Source of the DNA: Actinomadura oligospora ATCC 43269
GTDB lineage: Bacteria; Actinomycetota; Actinomycetes; Streptosporangiales; Streptosporangiaceae
Direction of reading: 5' to 3'
NCBI RefSeq assembly: GCF_000518265.1
Contig: NZ_KI912412.1
Span: 1-64,000 of the forward strand
DNA: 64,000 bases
Made by a program: the position numbers and the translations under genes. Positions 17,150-25,437 of the stretch are shown here, one piece after another (position 1 is the stretch's first letter; every line of letters starts with the position of its first letter). A model generated the notes under the pieces. It ran no database searches. It saw only the letters and a program-made list of their open reading frames with translations, and was not told where the DNA came from.

Positions 17150-18076
17150 TCAGAGCTTGTTCAGGACCTCGAAGGCGATCAGCTCAAGGTGGTTGAGGTC
17201 GGACAGGTCGAGAATCTGCAGGTAGAGGCACTCCGCGCCGGCGTCGCCGAAATTCCCGATCTTCTCGAGGATCTCGGCGGGCGTCCCACACAGGCCGTTC
17301 TCGCGCAGCTCGTCCACCTCGCGGCCGATCGCGGCCGCGCGGCGGCCGATCTCCGCCTCGTCCCGGCCGCAGCAGACGACCTGCGCTGCGGAGTAGACCA
17401 TCGGACGCGTCCGGTTCCGCGCCTGGACGGCGTCCCGGACCCGTCCGAACGCGGCGGCGGTGTCGCCGATCTGGGCGAACGGGACGTTGTACTCGTCGGC
17501 GTACTCCGCGGCGATGCGCGGCGTCCGCTTGGCCCCGAAACCGCCGATCAGGATCGGCGGGCCGTCCGGACGGGCGGGCTTGGGCAGCGCGGGCGAGTCC
17601 TTGAGGGAGTAGTGCCTGCCCTCGAAGTCGAAGGTCTCGCCGTCGGGCGTCCGCCAGAGGCCGGTGAGGATCTGGAGCTGCTCCTCGAGCCGCTCGAACC
17701 GCTCGCCGAGGCTCGGGAACGGGATGCCGTACGCGGTGTGCTCCTCCTCGAACCAGCCGGTGCCGATGCCGAAGTCGACGCGTCCGCCGCTCATCTGGTC
17801 CACCTGCGCGACCGAGATCGCGAGCGGGCCCGGGTACCGGAACGTCGCGGCGGTCATCAGCGTGCCGAGCCGGATCCGGCTCGTCTCGCGGGCCAGCGCC
17901 GCGAGGGTGATCCACGCGTCGGACGGTCCGGGCAGTCCCGACACGTCCCCCATTTTCACGTAGTGGTCGGAGCGGAAGAAGGCGTCGAACCCGAGGTCCT
18001 CGGTGGCCTTGGCCACGGCCAGCAATGTCTCGTAGCTCGCCCCCTGCTGGGGCTCAGTGAAGATTCGAAGACGCAT
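17150..18076 (-). CDS. LLM class F420-dependent oxidoreductase
   Basis: A 308-residue luciferase-like monooxygenase fold. It begins MRLRIFTEPQQGASYETLLAVAKATEDLGFDAFFRSDHYV, with TPRIAAEYADEYNV and GGRVDFGIGTGWFEEEHTAYGI as the phosphate-binding and barrel segments typical of the F420-using subgroup common in actinobacteria. It probably carries out a hydride transfer on an unknown substrate. ATG 18076 is preferred over upstream starts because the barrel's first strand begins there. Single-gene unit ended by the 21-bp hairpin. Confidence 0.85.
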   Translation of the reverse strand: MRLRIFTEPQQGASYETLLAVAKATEDLGFDAFFRSDHYVKMGDVSGLPGPSDAWITLAALARETSRIRLGTLMTAATFRYPGPLAISVAQVDQMSGGRVDFGIGTGWFEEEHTAYGIPFPSLGERFERLEEQLQILTGLWRTPDGETFDFEGRHYSLKDSPALPKPARPDGPPILIGGFGAKRTPRIAAEYADEYNVPFAQIGDTAAAFGRVRDAVQARNRTRPMVYSAAQVVCCGRDEAEIGRRAAAIGREVDELRENGLCGTPAEILEKIGNFGDAGAECLYLQILDLSDLNHLELIAFEVLNKL

Positions 18077-18178
18077 ACCCACCATCCTCATACGTCTTGA
18101 TCTCGTGCGCACGCGCGGGGGTGACCCTGCGCGCACGCGATGGCACGGGACGGGACGGCACGGGACGGTGCGGAACGC

Positions 18179-19771
18179 CTACTCGCTTGAGCGGATCACG
18201 CGACGGCGCCGTCCGACGTACATCAGGATCAGGCCGCCGCCGAGCAGGCCGAGCGACGCGTCCACGATGAGGCCGCTCTCGTCGCCCGTATGCGGAAGGA
18301 AGTGCAGGCGGCGCAGGCCACGCGGGATATCCCAGTGGGAATGCTGGTCGACGGCGTGACGAAGACGCAGCATCTGCCCCGTGGGAGGCTGAAGCTGCCC
18401 GGGGCCTGGCGTGGGCTGCTCCTGGCCCAGCTGGCCTGCCGGGGCGACTGCGTGCCCCGTCCGTCCCGGCACGGGAAGTCCGTTGCCCTGCCAGTTGGTG
18501 AGGCTGACCGTGTGGACCTGTCCGCTCATCCCAGACAGCACGCGGGTCCGCACTCTCGACGCGGAAGCCGTGCGGCCCCGCCCGCCGGACGGCGCGGTCG
18601 GGCGCTTCGATCCGCGTGACGCGGGGAGCCGGTGGATTTGCGGTGCTGGCGCCAGGCGCTCGCTACTCGTCCGTTCGAGCAGTGGGAACAGCCGACTCAG
18701 ACGCCCCACCGCGGACACCTTGCGATTCTGGCGCTCCGACGCGACGGGCTTGTCGGCGCGGCGTCCCGATACGGCAGAGTTGCGGGGCTTTTGTCCCGAG
18801 GTGGCGGGACGCTGGTGGACGGGCCCGTGCGGCGCGATCGCGGAACCGTTCAGGACCCGGGTCTTGAAGGTCGTGTTGTTGTTGGCGAGGTTCACCTCCG
18901 GCGTGGACGTGCTCACACGGACCGGGGCCTCCAGCACCTGCCCGCGCTTCAGGCCACGCGGTGTGATCGAGGTGCGGATCTCCTTCTTCGCGCCGACCGA
19001 AAGCGTCCCGAGGTTGCACGTATAGCCCTGGACGGCCTTGGTCGCGCCACCCGCAGAGCTGAGGGAACAGGACGAGCTCTTCAGAGTGGCCCCGGCCGGG
19101 AGCTGCCCGCTGACCACCACGTTCTGCGCGGCTGCGGGACCGGCGTTGCCGACCGTGGTCACGTACGCGATCGACTGTCCGGGGGAGGTCGCCTCAGGCC
19201 CCTTCCTGACGACCGAGATGTCCGCGGTCTCGGCGACGCTCGTCGCCGGGAACGGCTTCGACGCCGTCGACGACCCCCACGACACGGTGGCCGTGCTCGT
19301 CACCCGCTCGCCCGGTCTGGCCTTCATGGACACTTTCGCGCTGAGCACGCCCACGACCGTCTGCCCCGGCTTCAGCGCGCCGATCGCGCAGACCGCGCTG
19401 CCCCCGCCGCCGGGCGCGGCGGTGGTCCCGGCTCCGGAGGTCAAGGCGAACGAGCAGTTCTCCGAGCCCGACACGTACTCCAGCGAGGCCGGGAGCGGTG
19501 CCTTCAGGGCCGCGGACCCGGCCTTGGCCTTGCCGTTGTTGGTCACCGCGAACGGCCAGCTGTAGGTGCGGCCGGGCATGAGCCGTCCGGTCGGGCCGGA
19601 CGTCTGGACCACGAGCTTCGCTGACCTGCCGGTCTTGTCCGCCCCGGCAGACAGTCCGTCGGCCTCCGCGGACACCTGGTAACCGACCACGGGGGCGACG
19701 CCCAGCAGCGGGACCGCCGAAAGCGCAGCGAGGCCCCGGGCACCGATCCGCCCCGTTCCCTTCTGGACCAT
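18179..19771 (-). CDS. LPXTG-type cell-wall surface protein with DUF11 repeats
   Basis: A 530-residue exported protein. After a signal-like N-terminus come two DUF11-like beta-sandwich repeats (residues about 50-170 and 180-300: RTYSWPFAVTNNGKAKAGSA, SIAYVTTVGNAGPAAAQNVV). Residues about 310-485 are a low-complexity basic, Ser/Gln/Pro-rich stalk with less biased base use than its neighbours. The end is LPHTG (492-496), a hydrophobic helix and RRRRVIRSSE, a full sortase sorting signal. It should be covalently linked to peptidoglycan and display the DUF11 domains. No sortase gene is in the window. The signal peptide is atypically weak, so the start at 19771 is less sure. Confidence 0.8.
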   Translation of the reverse strand: MVQKGTGRIGARGLAALSAVPLLGVAPVVGYQVSAEADGLSAGADKTGRSAKLVVQTSGPTGRLMPGRTYSWPFAVTNNGKAKAGSAALKAPLPASLEYVSGSENCSFALTSGAGTTAAPGGGGSAVCAIGALKPGQTVVGVLSAKVSMKARPGERVTSTATVSWGSSTASKPFPATSVAETADISVVRKGPEATSPGQSIAYVTTVGNAGPAAAQNVVVSGQLPAGATLKSSSCSLSSAGGATKAVQGYTCNLGTLSVGAKKEIRTSITPRGLKRGQVLEAPVRVSTSTPEVNLANNNTTFKTRVLNGSAIAPHGPVHQRPATSGQKPRNSAVSGRRADKPVASERQNRKVSAVGRLSRLFPLLERTSSERLAPAPQIHRLPASRGSKRPTAPSGGRGRTASASRVRTRVLSGMSGQVHTVSLTNWQGNGLPVPGRTGHAVAPAGQLGQEQPTPGPGQLQPPTGQMLRLRHAVDQHSHWDIPRGLRRLHFLPHTGDESGLIVDASLGLLGGGLILMYVGRRRRVIRSSE

Positions 19772-19890
19772 TCCCGCTCCCCCGTGACCTGCCCGGACAC
19801 CGACATGATCGGGTCCGTTGTAACCCGGCCGGGGGGAATGCCCTAGCGCCGCGTCCGCGTGTCGTCACATCAGGTGACGCCACGCGTCGG

Positions 19891-20169
19891 TCAGAGCGCC
19901 GGGGAACCGTCCGGGCGTCCGTCGGTCTCGGACGGCGGACGCACCGGAGCGCCGTCCGGCCGCTCACCTGGGATTTCGTCGGACGTCGCGGCGAGGCGGG
20001 CCGCGGCGGCCATGACGCGGGTCTGGAGTTCCACCTCGCGGGTGATGCGGCGCTGCCCGGCACGGATCTCACGGCCCTGCCGGACGGCCGCCGCCGCGAG
20101 CACCAGTGCCAGGGCGCCGAGCAACCCGGCGCCGGTCGCGATAGCGAGGGCGAGCATCGCTTCGACCAC
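19891..20169 (-). CDS. Small single-pass membrane protein
   Basis: A 92-residue unrecognised protein. Residues 4-28 are a transmembrane helix (MLALAIATGAGLLGALALVL) followed by a basic amphipathic helix (RQGREIRAGQRRITREVELQ) likely to be coiled coil, and a disordered Pro/Gly/Asp tail. Topology is probably N-out with the helix in the cytosol. It lies between the surface protein and an XRE regulator on the same strand. Confidence 0.55.
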   Translation of the reverse strand: MVEAMLALAIATGAGLLGALALVLAAAAVRQGREIRAGQRRITREVELQTRVMAAAARLAATSDEIPGERPDGAPVRPPSETDGRPDGSPAL

Positions 20170-20336
20170 TCCTCATCCGATGGGAGCGGGACCCCGGGGC
20201 GCACCGGGATCGGCGACGCCCGCCGGGCCGCGCTGACCCGGTCCGGCTCCCCTAGTGTGCCCCCGAGTCAAGTCCGCAACAACCGGTCAGTACGAGAAAA
20301 TCTCAAATGCCGGAAGCGGTCACGGGTCGGGCCAGG

Positions 20337-20726
20337 TCAACGTCCGTCGGGCTCGTTGTAGAGGGCGCGGAGGAAGGCCAGCGCCATCCGGCGCTTGTCG
20401 GCGTCGGCGGTGCGGAGGTCGGCGAAGTAGGCGTCCAGTTCGGCGAGTTCGCGGACCGCCTCGTCGCCGCGCGCCTCGCGCCGCTCGGCCTCGTCCGGCT
20501 CGCCCCCGTCCCCGACCAGGACGAGGTCGCCGGACCGCCACCGCAGCGCCGCCTCGATCGCGCCGCGCGTGCGCGCCTGCGGCCAGCGTCCGCCCGCCTC
20601 GAGGTTGTAGACGGTCTTGACCGTGACCCCCGCGTGTTCGGCGAGTTGCTCCTGCGTGAGGCCGAGCGCTCCGCGCCGCGCCACCACGTACTTGGCGACC
20701 CGCTCCCGGTCGGGACCGTTTCCCAT
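20337..20726 (-). CDS. XRE-family helix-turn-helix regulator
   Basis: A 129-residue DNA-binding protein. Residues about 10-65 are a Cro/CI helix-turn-helix (LGLTQEQLAEHAGVTVKTVYNLEAG), followed by an acidic linker and a short helical C-terminal part (ELAELDAYFADLR). The start ATG 20726 is chosen because the upstream continuation lacks a ribosome binding site and would read through promoter DNA. It is divergent from the small coiled-coil membrane gene, and GGAAA-A-TTTCC (20774-20784) between them could be its operator. Confidence 0.75.
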   Translation of the reverse strand: MGNGPDRERVAKYVVARRGALGLTQEQLAEHAGVTVKTVYNLEAGGRWPQARTRGAIEAALRWRSGDLVLVGDGGEPDEAERREARGDEAVRELAELDAYFADLRTADADKRRMALAFLRALYNEPDGR

Positions 20727-20818
20727 GCCCCCAGCATGGCGGAAACAGTAAGGAACATCCAGCAATCGGAAGCGGAAAATTTCCCACATCAGAGTTTCCG
20801 GTTATTACCAGACATACC

Positions 20819-20848
20819 CTTGTCACCTTGCCGGAACATTCCTATGGT
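20819..20848 (+). promoter_or_regulatory. Promoter of the small coiled-coil membrane gene
   Basis: TTGTCA (20819-20824), an 18-bp spacer and TATGGT (20843-20848). Initiation near 20855 excludes the longer TTG start at 20828 for the downstream gene. Confidence 0.5.
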
Positions 20849-20920
20849 GGAAACACGGGTCCGTGGGACGGACCTCCCCGGTCACCGGCGCGGCCCGCGA
20901 ACGACGAGAGGCTGAAGCCG

Positions 20921-21232
20921 TTGACCGAGGAAGGACCCCTCACCGTCGAGCTGGCCCTGGCGGAGCTGCGCCGCGGCACCGATGTCCGGATGGCCGGGCT
21001 GGAGGGCAGGCTCGCCCTGCTGCTCCAGCGCGACGACCTGCACGACCGGCGTGCCGACGACCTGACCCGCCAGCTCCAGGACCTGGACGACCGGCTCACC
21101 GCGACCGAACGCGAACAGGTCACCCGGGGCACGCTCGACACCCGCTTCCGTCACACCGTCGCCCTGCTGTCGCTGATCACCGCGGCGGCGGCCGTCCTCG
21201 CCACCGTCGTCACGGCCTTCCTGGCCCGCTGA
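20921..21232 (+). CDS. Small coiled-coil protein with C-terminal membrane anchor
   Basis: A 103-residue unrecognised protein from TTG 20921 (GAGAGG upstream). Residues about 10-70 are charged and heptad-like (LELRR, LEGRLALLLQRDDLHDRR, LTRQLQDLDDRLTATEREQ) and the C-terminus is one helix (VALLSLITAAAAVLATVVTAFLAR), so it is tail-anchored. The start is uncertain; an in-frame TTG at 20828 would give 134 residues but lies above the predicted promoter -10. Next downstream is the NACHT ATPase, separated by two hairpins. Confidence 0.55.
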   Translation: MTEEGPLTVELALAELRRGTDVRMAGLEGRLALLLQRDDLHDRRADDLTRQLQDLDDRLTATEREQVTRGTLDTRFRHTVALLSLITAAAAVLATVVTAFLAR

Positions 21233-21253
21233 ACCAACCGCCCTCCCGCGGCC

Positions 21254-21319
21254 CCTCCGGTCGGCGCGGGTCCCCGGGCCCCGTAGCCCGGCGCACCCCA
21301 CCCCCGCGCCGACCGGAGG
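21254..21319 (+). terminator. Hairpin 1 between the small gene and the NACHT gene
   Basis: A perfect 17-bp stem (21254-21270 with 21303-21319). The 32-nt loop contains a further CCGGGC/GCCCGG hairpin. Likely terminator of the coiled-coil gene. Confidence 0.7.
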
Positions 21320-21391
21320 CACCACCTCCCCCGCGCTCAGGCCTCCGAGGAACCGGAGGGACCGTCCTCCTCGCCCGTCCCTCCGGGCGGA

Positions 21392-21439
21392 GGCGGGGCC
21401 GGAGGGGCGACCTCCTTCGCCCGCCCCTCCGGCCCCGCC
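21392..21439 (+). terminator. Hairpin 2, directly before the NACHT gene
   Basis: A perfect 18-bp stem (21392-21409 with 21422-21439) with a 12-nt loop ends only 37 nt before the NACHT ATG. It is either a second terminator or an attenuator controlling entry into the NACHT gene. Confidence 0.65.
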
Positions 21440-21476
21440 GCCGCAACACTTCGGCCACCCCGAGCGTCTCACCGGT

Positions 21477-24400
21477 ATGGCCCGCGGACTCAGTTACAAG
21501 GACGCCGTCAAGATCCTCGGTGGCAGAAGCCCTGTCGTGGAAGCCCTCGACCGCCTGATGGGCGGGGTGCTTCTCACGGCGACGGCAGGTGGCGGCGAAC
21601 TCGCCCTCAGCCTGTTCGACGCGAAGGGCGAGCTGGGGAAGCTGAGCCGCGAACTGGTCTCGGGGTTGAGCGACCGCATGCGCGGCCTGTCCCGTTTCTC
21701 CCGCACCGAACGCCTGGAGGCGGCCCGCAAGGTCATCATGCTGGCCGCCTTCTTCGACGCCCTCGCCGCCGCCGACCTCCCTTCGGGTCTGCGCTCCTTC
21801 ACACGCGCTGACCAGCTGAGTCTTGTGGGGGCCGAGCCGTCCCGGCGGCTGAAGCGGGTGGTCTCGTACCTGACGCAGAACGACGTCCGGCAGGACGCCT
21901 TCGTCCGCTACCAGGATGCGCCTCACCAGGATTGCCTCCAATTCTTTCAGGGGCTCGGTATGGCCATCTCCGACCTGGCGTCGGTCGCCCCTGAAATGAA
22001 AGGGCAGGCCCGGCAGGCGCGGATCACGCTCACCGTGACCCTGCCCGCCGCCGCGCTGCGCCGGTACCAGGAGCTGTATCTGCGCCTGGCCACGGACTTT
22101 CCCGAACTCGCGTTCTGGACCAACCAGACGGACCACCAAGCGATGCGCGCCGAACTGGCATCGCTGCGGACGGGTTTGGAGGGGTTGCGGGCCGTCCTCG
22201 AACGACTCTCGTCCGGGGCCGCGCCCGACGACCGGCGGGCCGCGCTGGCCCGGGCGCATCGCGCGCGGCTGGACCGTCCGGTGGCGTTGAGCGCCGAATC
22301 GCCGGAGTCCCTGGTCTTCCCGAGCCTCGCCGAGATCTACGTCAACCCCCGATACCGGGTCGCGCAGGCGCATCCCACCATCGTGAGGCTCAACGAGGAG
22401 GAGACCTGGGACGTCGGCGGCGTCCACGACGATCTGCAGGCGTTCCTGGTCGGATACCTGACGTCGTTCGCCACCGTCAGCGAGCCGCTTCTGCTGCTCG
22501 GGCAACCGGGGTCGGGCAAGTCGAAGTTCACGGAGATGCTGGCGGCGTCACTGCCGCCCGAGGACTTCCTCGCCGTGCGGGTGGCGTTGCGCGAGGTCCC
22601 GGCGGACGCCGATCTCCAGACCCAGATCGAGGCCGGTATCCGCGCCGCCACGGGCGAGACCATGAGCTGGCCCGACCTCGCACGCAGCGCCCGGGACGCT
22701 TTGCCGGTCGTCCTGCTGGACGGCTTCGACGAACTCCTTCAGGCGACGGGCGTCAGCCAGTCGGACTACCTGGAGCAGGTCGTCCGCTTCCAGGAACGCG
22801 AGGCCGCGCAGGGCCGTCCGGTCGCGGTGCTGGTCACCAGCCGGACGTCGGTGGCCGACCGCATGCGCATCCCGGCGGGCGGCATCGTGGCCGTCCGGCT
22901 GGAGCCCTTCTCCGAATCCCAGACCGCCCGCTGGCTGGACATCTGGAACAGCGCGAACGCCTCAGCCCTCACCGCCCGCGGCCTGACGCCGCTCCCCGCT
23001 GCGACCGCGCTCCGCCACCCCGACCTGGCGTCCCAGCCGTTGCTCCTACTGATGCTCGCGCTGTACGACTCGGACGACAACGCCCTCCAGAAGGACGACC
23101 ACGCTCTCGACTCAGCGGACCTGTACGAACGGCTGTTGACCCGCTTCGCCGAACGCGAGGTCCGCAAACTCCACCCCGAACTGGACGGCGCGCCCTTCGC
23201 AGACGCCGTCGAGGACGAGCTGCAGCGCCTCTCGATCACGGCGTTCGCGATGTTCAACCGAGGCCGCCAGTGGGTCAGCGAGGACGAACTCACCCGCGAC
23301 CTGGCCACGCTGCTCCCCGAGCCCCCCGCCACGCACCAAGGGTCCGTCCGCGCGGCACTGACGCCTGGGCAGGTGGTCGTCGGCCGCTTCTTCTTCGTCC
23401 ACCGCTCGCAGGCCATGCAGGACGGTGAGATAAGCGGCACCTACGAGTTCCTGCACGCGACGTTCGGCGAGTACCTGGTCGCGCGACTGGTCGTCCGTGA
23501 ACTGTCGGCCCTGACGTCCATCGCGAGGATCTCGCGAAGCCATCACCAGCGTCTGGACGACGCCTTCCTGCACGCACTGCTGTCGTTCGTCCCGCTCACC
23601 GGCCGCCTGCCCGTCGTCCACTTCCTCCGGACGCTGATCGCCCGCTCGCCGGACCGCGATGCCCTGAGCCCGCTCCTGCATGACTTGTTCCACGAGGCGT
23701 TCGCACCCCGCGTCGGCCGAACGCTCAGCGAGTACCAACCCCTCCGGTCGTCCAGCCCCGCACGCGTGGCCGTCCATTCGGCCAACCTGCTTCTCCTGCT
23801 CGTCGCGGCAAGGAAGCAGATCACCGGACGTGAACTCTTCCCCGACTCCCTCGAACCACTCGAATCGTGGCTACGCTGCACCGGCCTGTGGCGTTCGCAA
23901 CTCGAGGCCGACGGCTGGCTGGGGCTGGCCGCCTCCCTACGCCTCGAACGCACCTGGGCGAACGACCGACCAGAGATCCTTCTGGTGAACGACGCCGCGC
24001 TCGTCGGGCCGACTCCCACGGTGGACTGGCTCCTTTCAAGTGAGAGGTTCAAGAACCTCACCGCCGGCAAACTCCTCGCCTCAGCGCACTTCACCTGCGA
24101 CCCCGAGACCGATCTTCTGATCCACGCGCTCGACTCGCCACTCTGGAATGACCCGGAGGTCGAAGAGCCACTCATCACCTTCCTCGCCGAGACGTCGACG
24201 GGGACGGGGACGGGGATCGTCTCAGGCGCCAACGCCTATCTGAGGCTGTGCTGGGCGGGCCCGGCGACCGACGTGGGTGACCTGATCGTCCGCTATTCGG
24301 ATTGCCTCGGTTTTCTGGAGCGCACAGGCCAGACCGAGTGGGCGGTTGTCATCCTGCGTCACCTGATCGTGGACATCGAACGCCTGCCGGAGCCTGCGCA

Positions 24401-24554
24401 GCGCGTGATGTTCGACCGCCTCTTCGGGTTCTGCCGCGGAGCCAGCGTGGCGAGGTCCCTGTTCGAGCGAGCCTTCGCGAATCTGGATTGGGTCGAGGGG
24501 ATCGAACTGTGGGGTTCAGGGGACTCCGAAACCGCTCCGAGGCCGCAGTCATGA
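21477..24554 (+). CDS. NACHT STAND NTPase with NNH7-like N-terminal domain
   Basis: A 1025-residue signal-transduction ATPase. Residues 1-230 are an all-helical domain starting MARGLSYKDAVKILGG, with LSLFDAKGELGKL and RTERLEAARKV, which I recognise as like the NNH7 (NACHT N-terminal helical 7) family. The NACHT core follows: Walker A GQPGSGKS (about 341-348), Walker B VVLLDGFDEL (about 411-420), sensor-like VLVTSRTSVADR, then the winged-helix part with TYEFLHATFGEYLVARLV. Residues 640-1025 are helical with no recognisable TPR, WD40 or protease domain. NACHT-STAND proteins act as invader sensors that oligomerise and trigger an effector; defence function here is inferred. No good ribosome binding site is visible before the ATG. 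Confidence 0.85.
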   Translation: MARGLSYKDAVKILGGRSPVVEALDRLMGGVLLTATAGGGELALSLFDAKGELGKLSRELVSGLSDRMRGLSRFSRTERLEAARKVIMLAAFFDALAAADLPSGLRSFTRADQLSLVGAEPSRRLKRVVSYLTQNDVRQDAFVRYQDAPHQDCLQFFQGLGMAISDLASVAPEMKGQARQARITLTVTLPAAALRRYQELYLRLATDFPELAFWTNQTDHQAMRAELASLRTGLEGLRAVLERLSSGAAPDDRRAALARAHRARLDRPVALSAESPESLVFPSLAEIYVNPRYRVAQAHPTIVRLNEEETWDVGGVHDDLQAFLVGYLTSFATVSEPLLLLGQPGSGKSKFTEMLAASLPPEDFLAVRVALREVPADADLQTQIEAGIRAATGETMSWPDLARSARDALPVVLLDGFDELLQATGVSQSDYLEQVVRFQEREAAQGRPVAVLVTSRTSVADRMRIPAGGIVAVRLEPFSESQTARWLDIWNSANASALTARGLTPLPAATALRHPDLASQPLLLLMLALYDSDDNALQKDDHALDSADLYERLLTRFAEREVRKLHPELDGAPFADAVEDELQRLSITAFAMFNRGRQWVSEDELTRDLATLLPEPPATHQGSVRAALTPGQVVVGRFFFVHRSQAMQDGEISGTYEFLHATFGEYLVARLVVRELSALTSIARISRSHHQRLDDAFLHALLSFVPLTGRLPVVHFLRTLIARSPDRDALSPLLHDLFHEAFAPRVGRTLSEYQPLRSSSPARVAVHSANLLLLLVAARKQITGRELFPDSLEPLESWLRCTGLWRSQLEADGWLGLAASLRLERTWANDRPEILLVNDAALVGPTPTVDWLLSSERFKNLTAGKLLASAHFTCDPETDLLIHALDSPLWNDPEVEEPLITFLAETSTGTGTGIVSGANAYLRLCWAGPATDVGDLIVRYSDCLGFLERTGQTEWAVVILRHLIVDIERLPEPAQRVMFDRLFGFCRGASVARSLFERAFANLDWVEGIELWGSGDSETAPRPQS

Positions 24555-24634
24555 TTCCGGACACCTTTTGCGGGATCGTCCGGGCGGCTGAGTGCGCGGG
24601 TGAGCGCACCGGCTGGGTGAGGCGGCCGTTGGGT

Positions 24635-24663
24635 GGGAGCCGTCCGGGGTGGGGACGGCTCCC
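24635..24663. terminator. Bidirectional terminator
   Basis: GGGAGCCGTCC (24635-24645) pairs perfectly with 24653-24663 around a 7-nt loop, between the convergent NACHT and LUD genes. Confidence 0.75.
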
Positions 24664-24670
24664 GGTGGGG

Positions 24671-25288
24671 TCAGAAGCCGATGGCTTCGCGGAGGAGGAG
24701 GACGGTGCCTCGGTTGGGGGTGGGTTCGGCGTTGAGGATGAGGAGGCGGTTGAGGGCGCTGGGCTTGCCGTAGGTGGTCATGGCGCGGTCGTTCTCCAGG
24801 GGGAGGCAGTGGTCCTCGACTCGGCGCAGGGCGGTGGGGAGGTCGGGGACGATCTTCTGCGCGCCGACGATCCAGATGGCGCGGGCCGCCGCGCCGGCCA
24901 TGGCGGGGAGCTGGCTTCCGCTGGCGGAGGCGATCACGAGGGAGCCGGTCTCGGTGACCGCGTGGACGCTGGCCAGGATGACATCGGGGGTGGACATCAT
25001 CCTCCAGATCTCGGCGAGCTGGGTCTCGCGGTCCATGGTGAGGCCGCGCGGGCGGAGGGCGTCGTAGCGTCCGCCGGCGTTGATGTCCTCGTCGATGCCG
25101 GAGAGACGGAGGGTCTCGCTGGCCCCGGTGAAGACGCTGGCGCCGTCCGGGATCAGGTCGGCGACGCGGGCGCGGGCCGCGGCGGCGTCGTCAAGGATCT
25201 CCACGGTGAAGCCGTTCTCGGCGAGGGCCTTGGCGGCCCGCTCGATGCTCTGCGCGGAGGCCGGGGCGGTGAACGTCTCGGTGGTCAT
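24671..25288 (-). CDS. LUD domain protein (LutC/YkgG family)
   Basis: A 205-residue protein of the LUD fold, the family of the lactate-utilisation subunit LutC. Recognisable parts are SVFTGASETLRLSGI, VILASVHAVTETGSLVIAS, IWIVGAQKIVPDLPTALRRV and the C-terminal LLLREAIGF. LutA and LutB partners are absent, so this is a stand-alone member of unknown substrate, possibly an electron-transfer or isomerase-like protein. GGAAG precedes ATG 25288. It is divergent from an ECF41 sigma factor and is a candidate target of it. Confidence 0.8.
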   Translation of the reverse strand: MTTETFTAPASAQSIERAAKALAENGFTVEILDDAAAARARVADLIPDGASVFTGASETLRLSGIDEDINAGGRYDALRPRGLTMDRETQLAEIWRMMSTPDVILASVHAVTETGSLVIASASGSQLPAMAGAAARAIWIVGAQKIVPDLPTALRRVEDHCLPLENDRAMTTYGKPSALNRLLILNAEPTPNRGTVLLLREAIGF

Positions 25289-25437
25289 GGGTCTTCCGTT
25301 CGCTCGATGATGGGTTCGTCGCAGCGTTCGACACGGCAGCCCGGCGGAATGTCTGGCGGGGCACCGGCCTGACGTTCCGGTGCGCTGTGGTGTCGGACGG
25401 GGTGAGGACAGACGCGACCTAGGGAGCAACGGGCACC

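Noticed and set aside
20828..20920. Longer TTG start for the coiled-coil membrane protein
   Set aside because: It would begin upstream of the predicted -10 element at 20843 and has no ribosome binding site.
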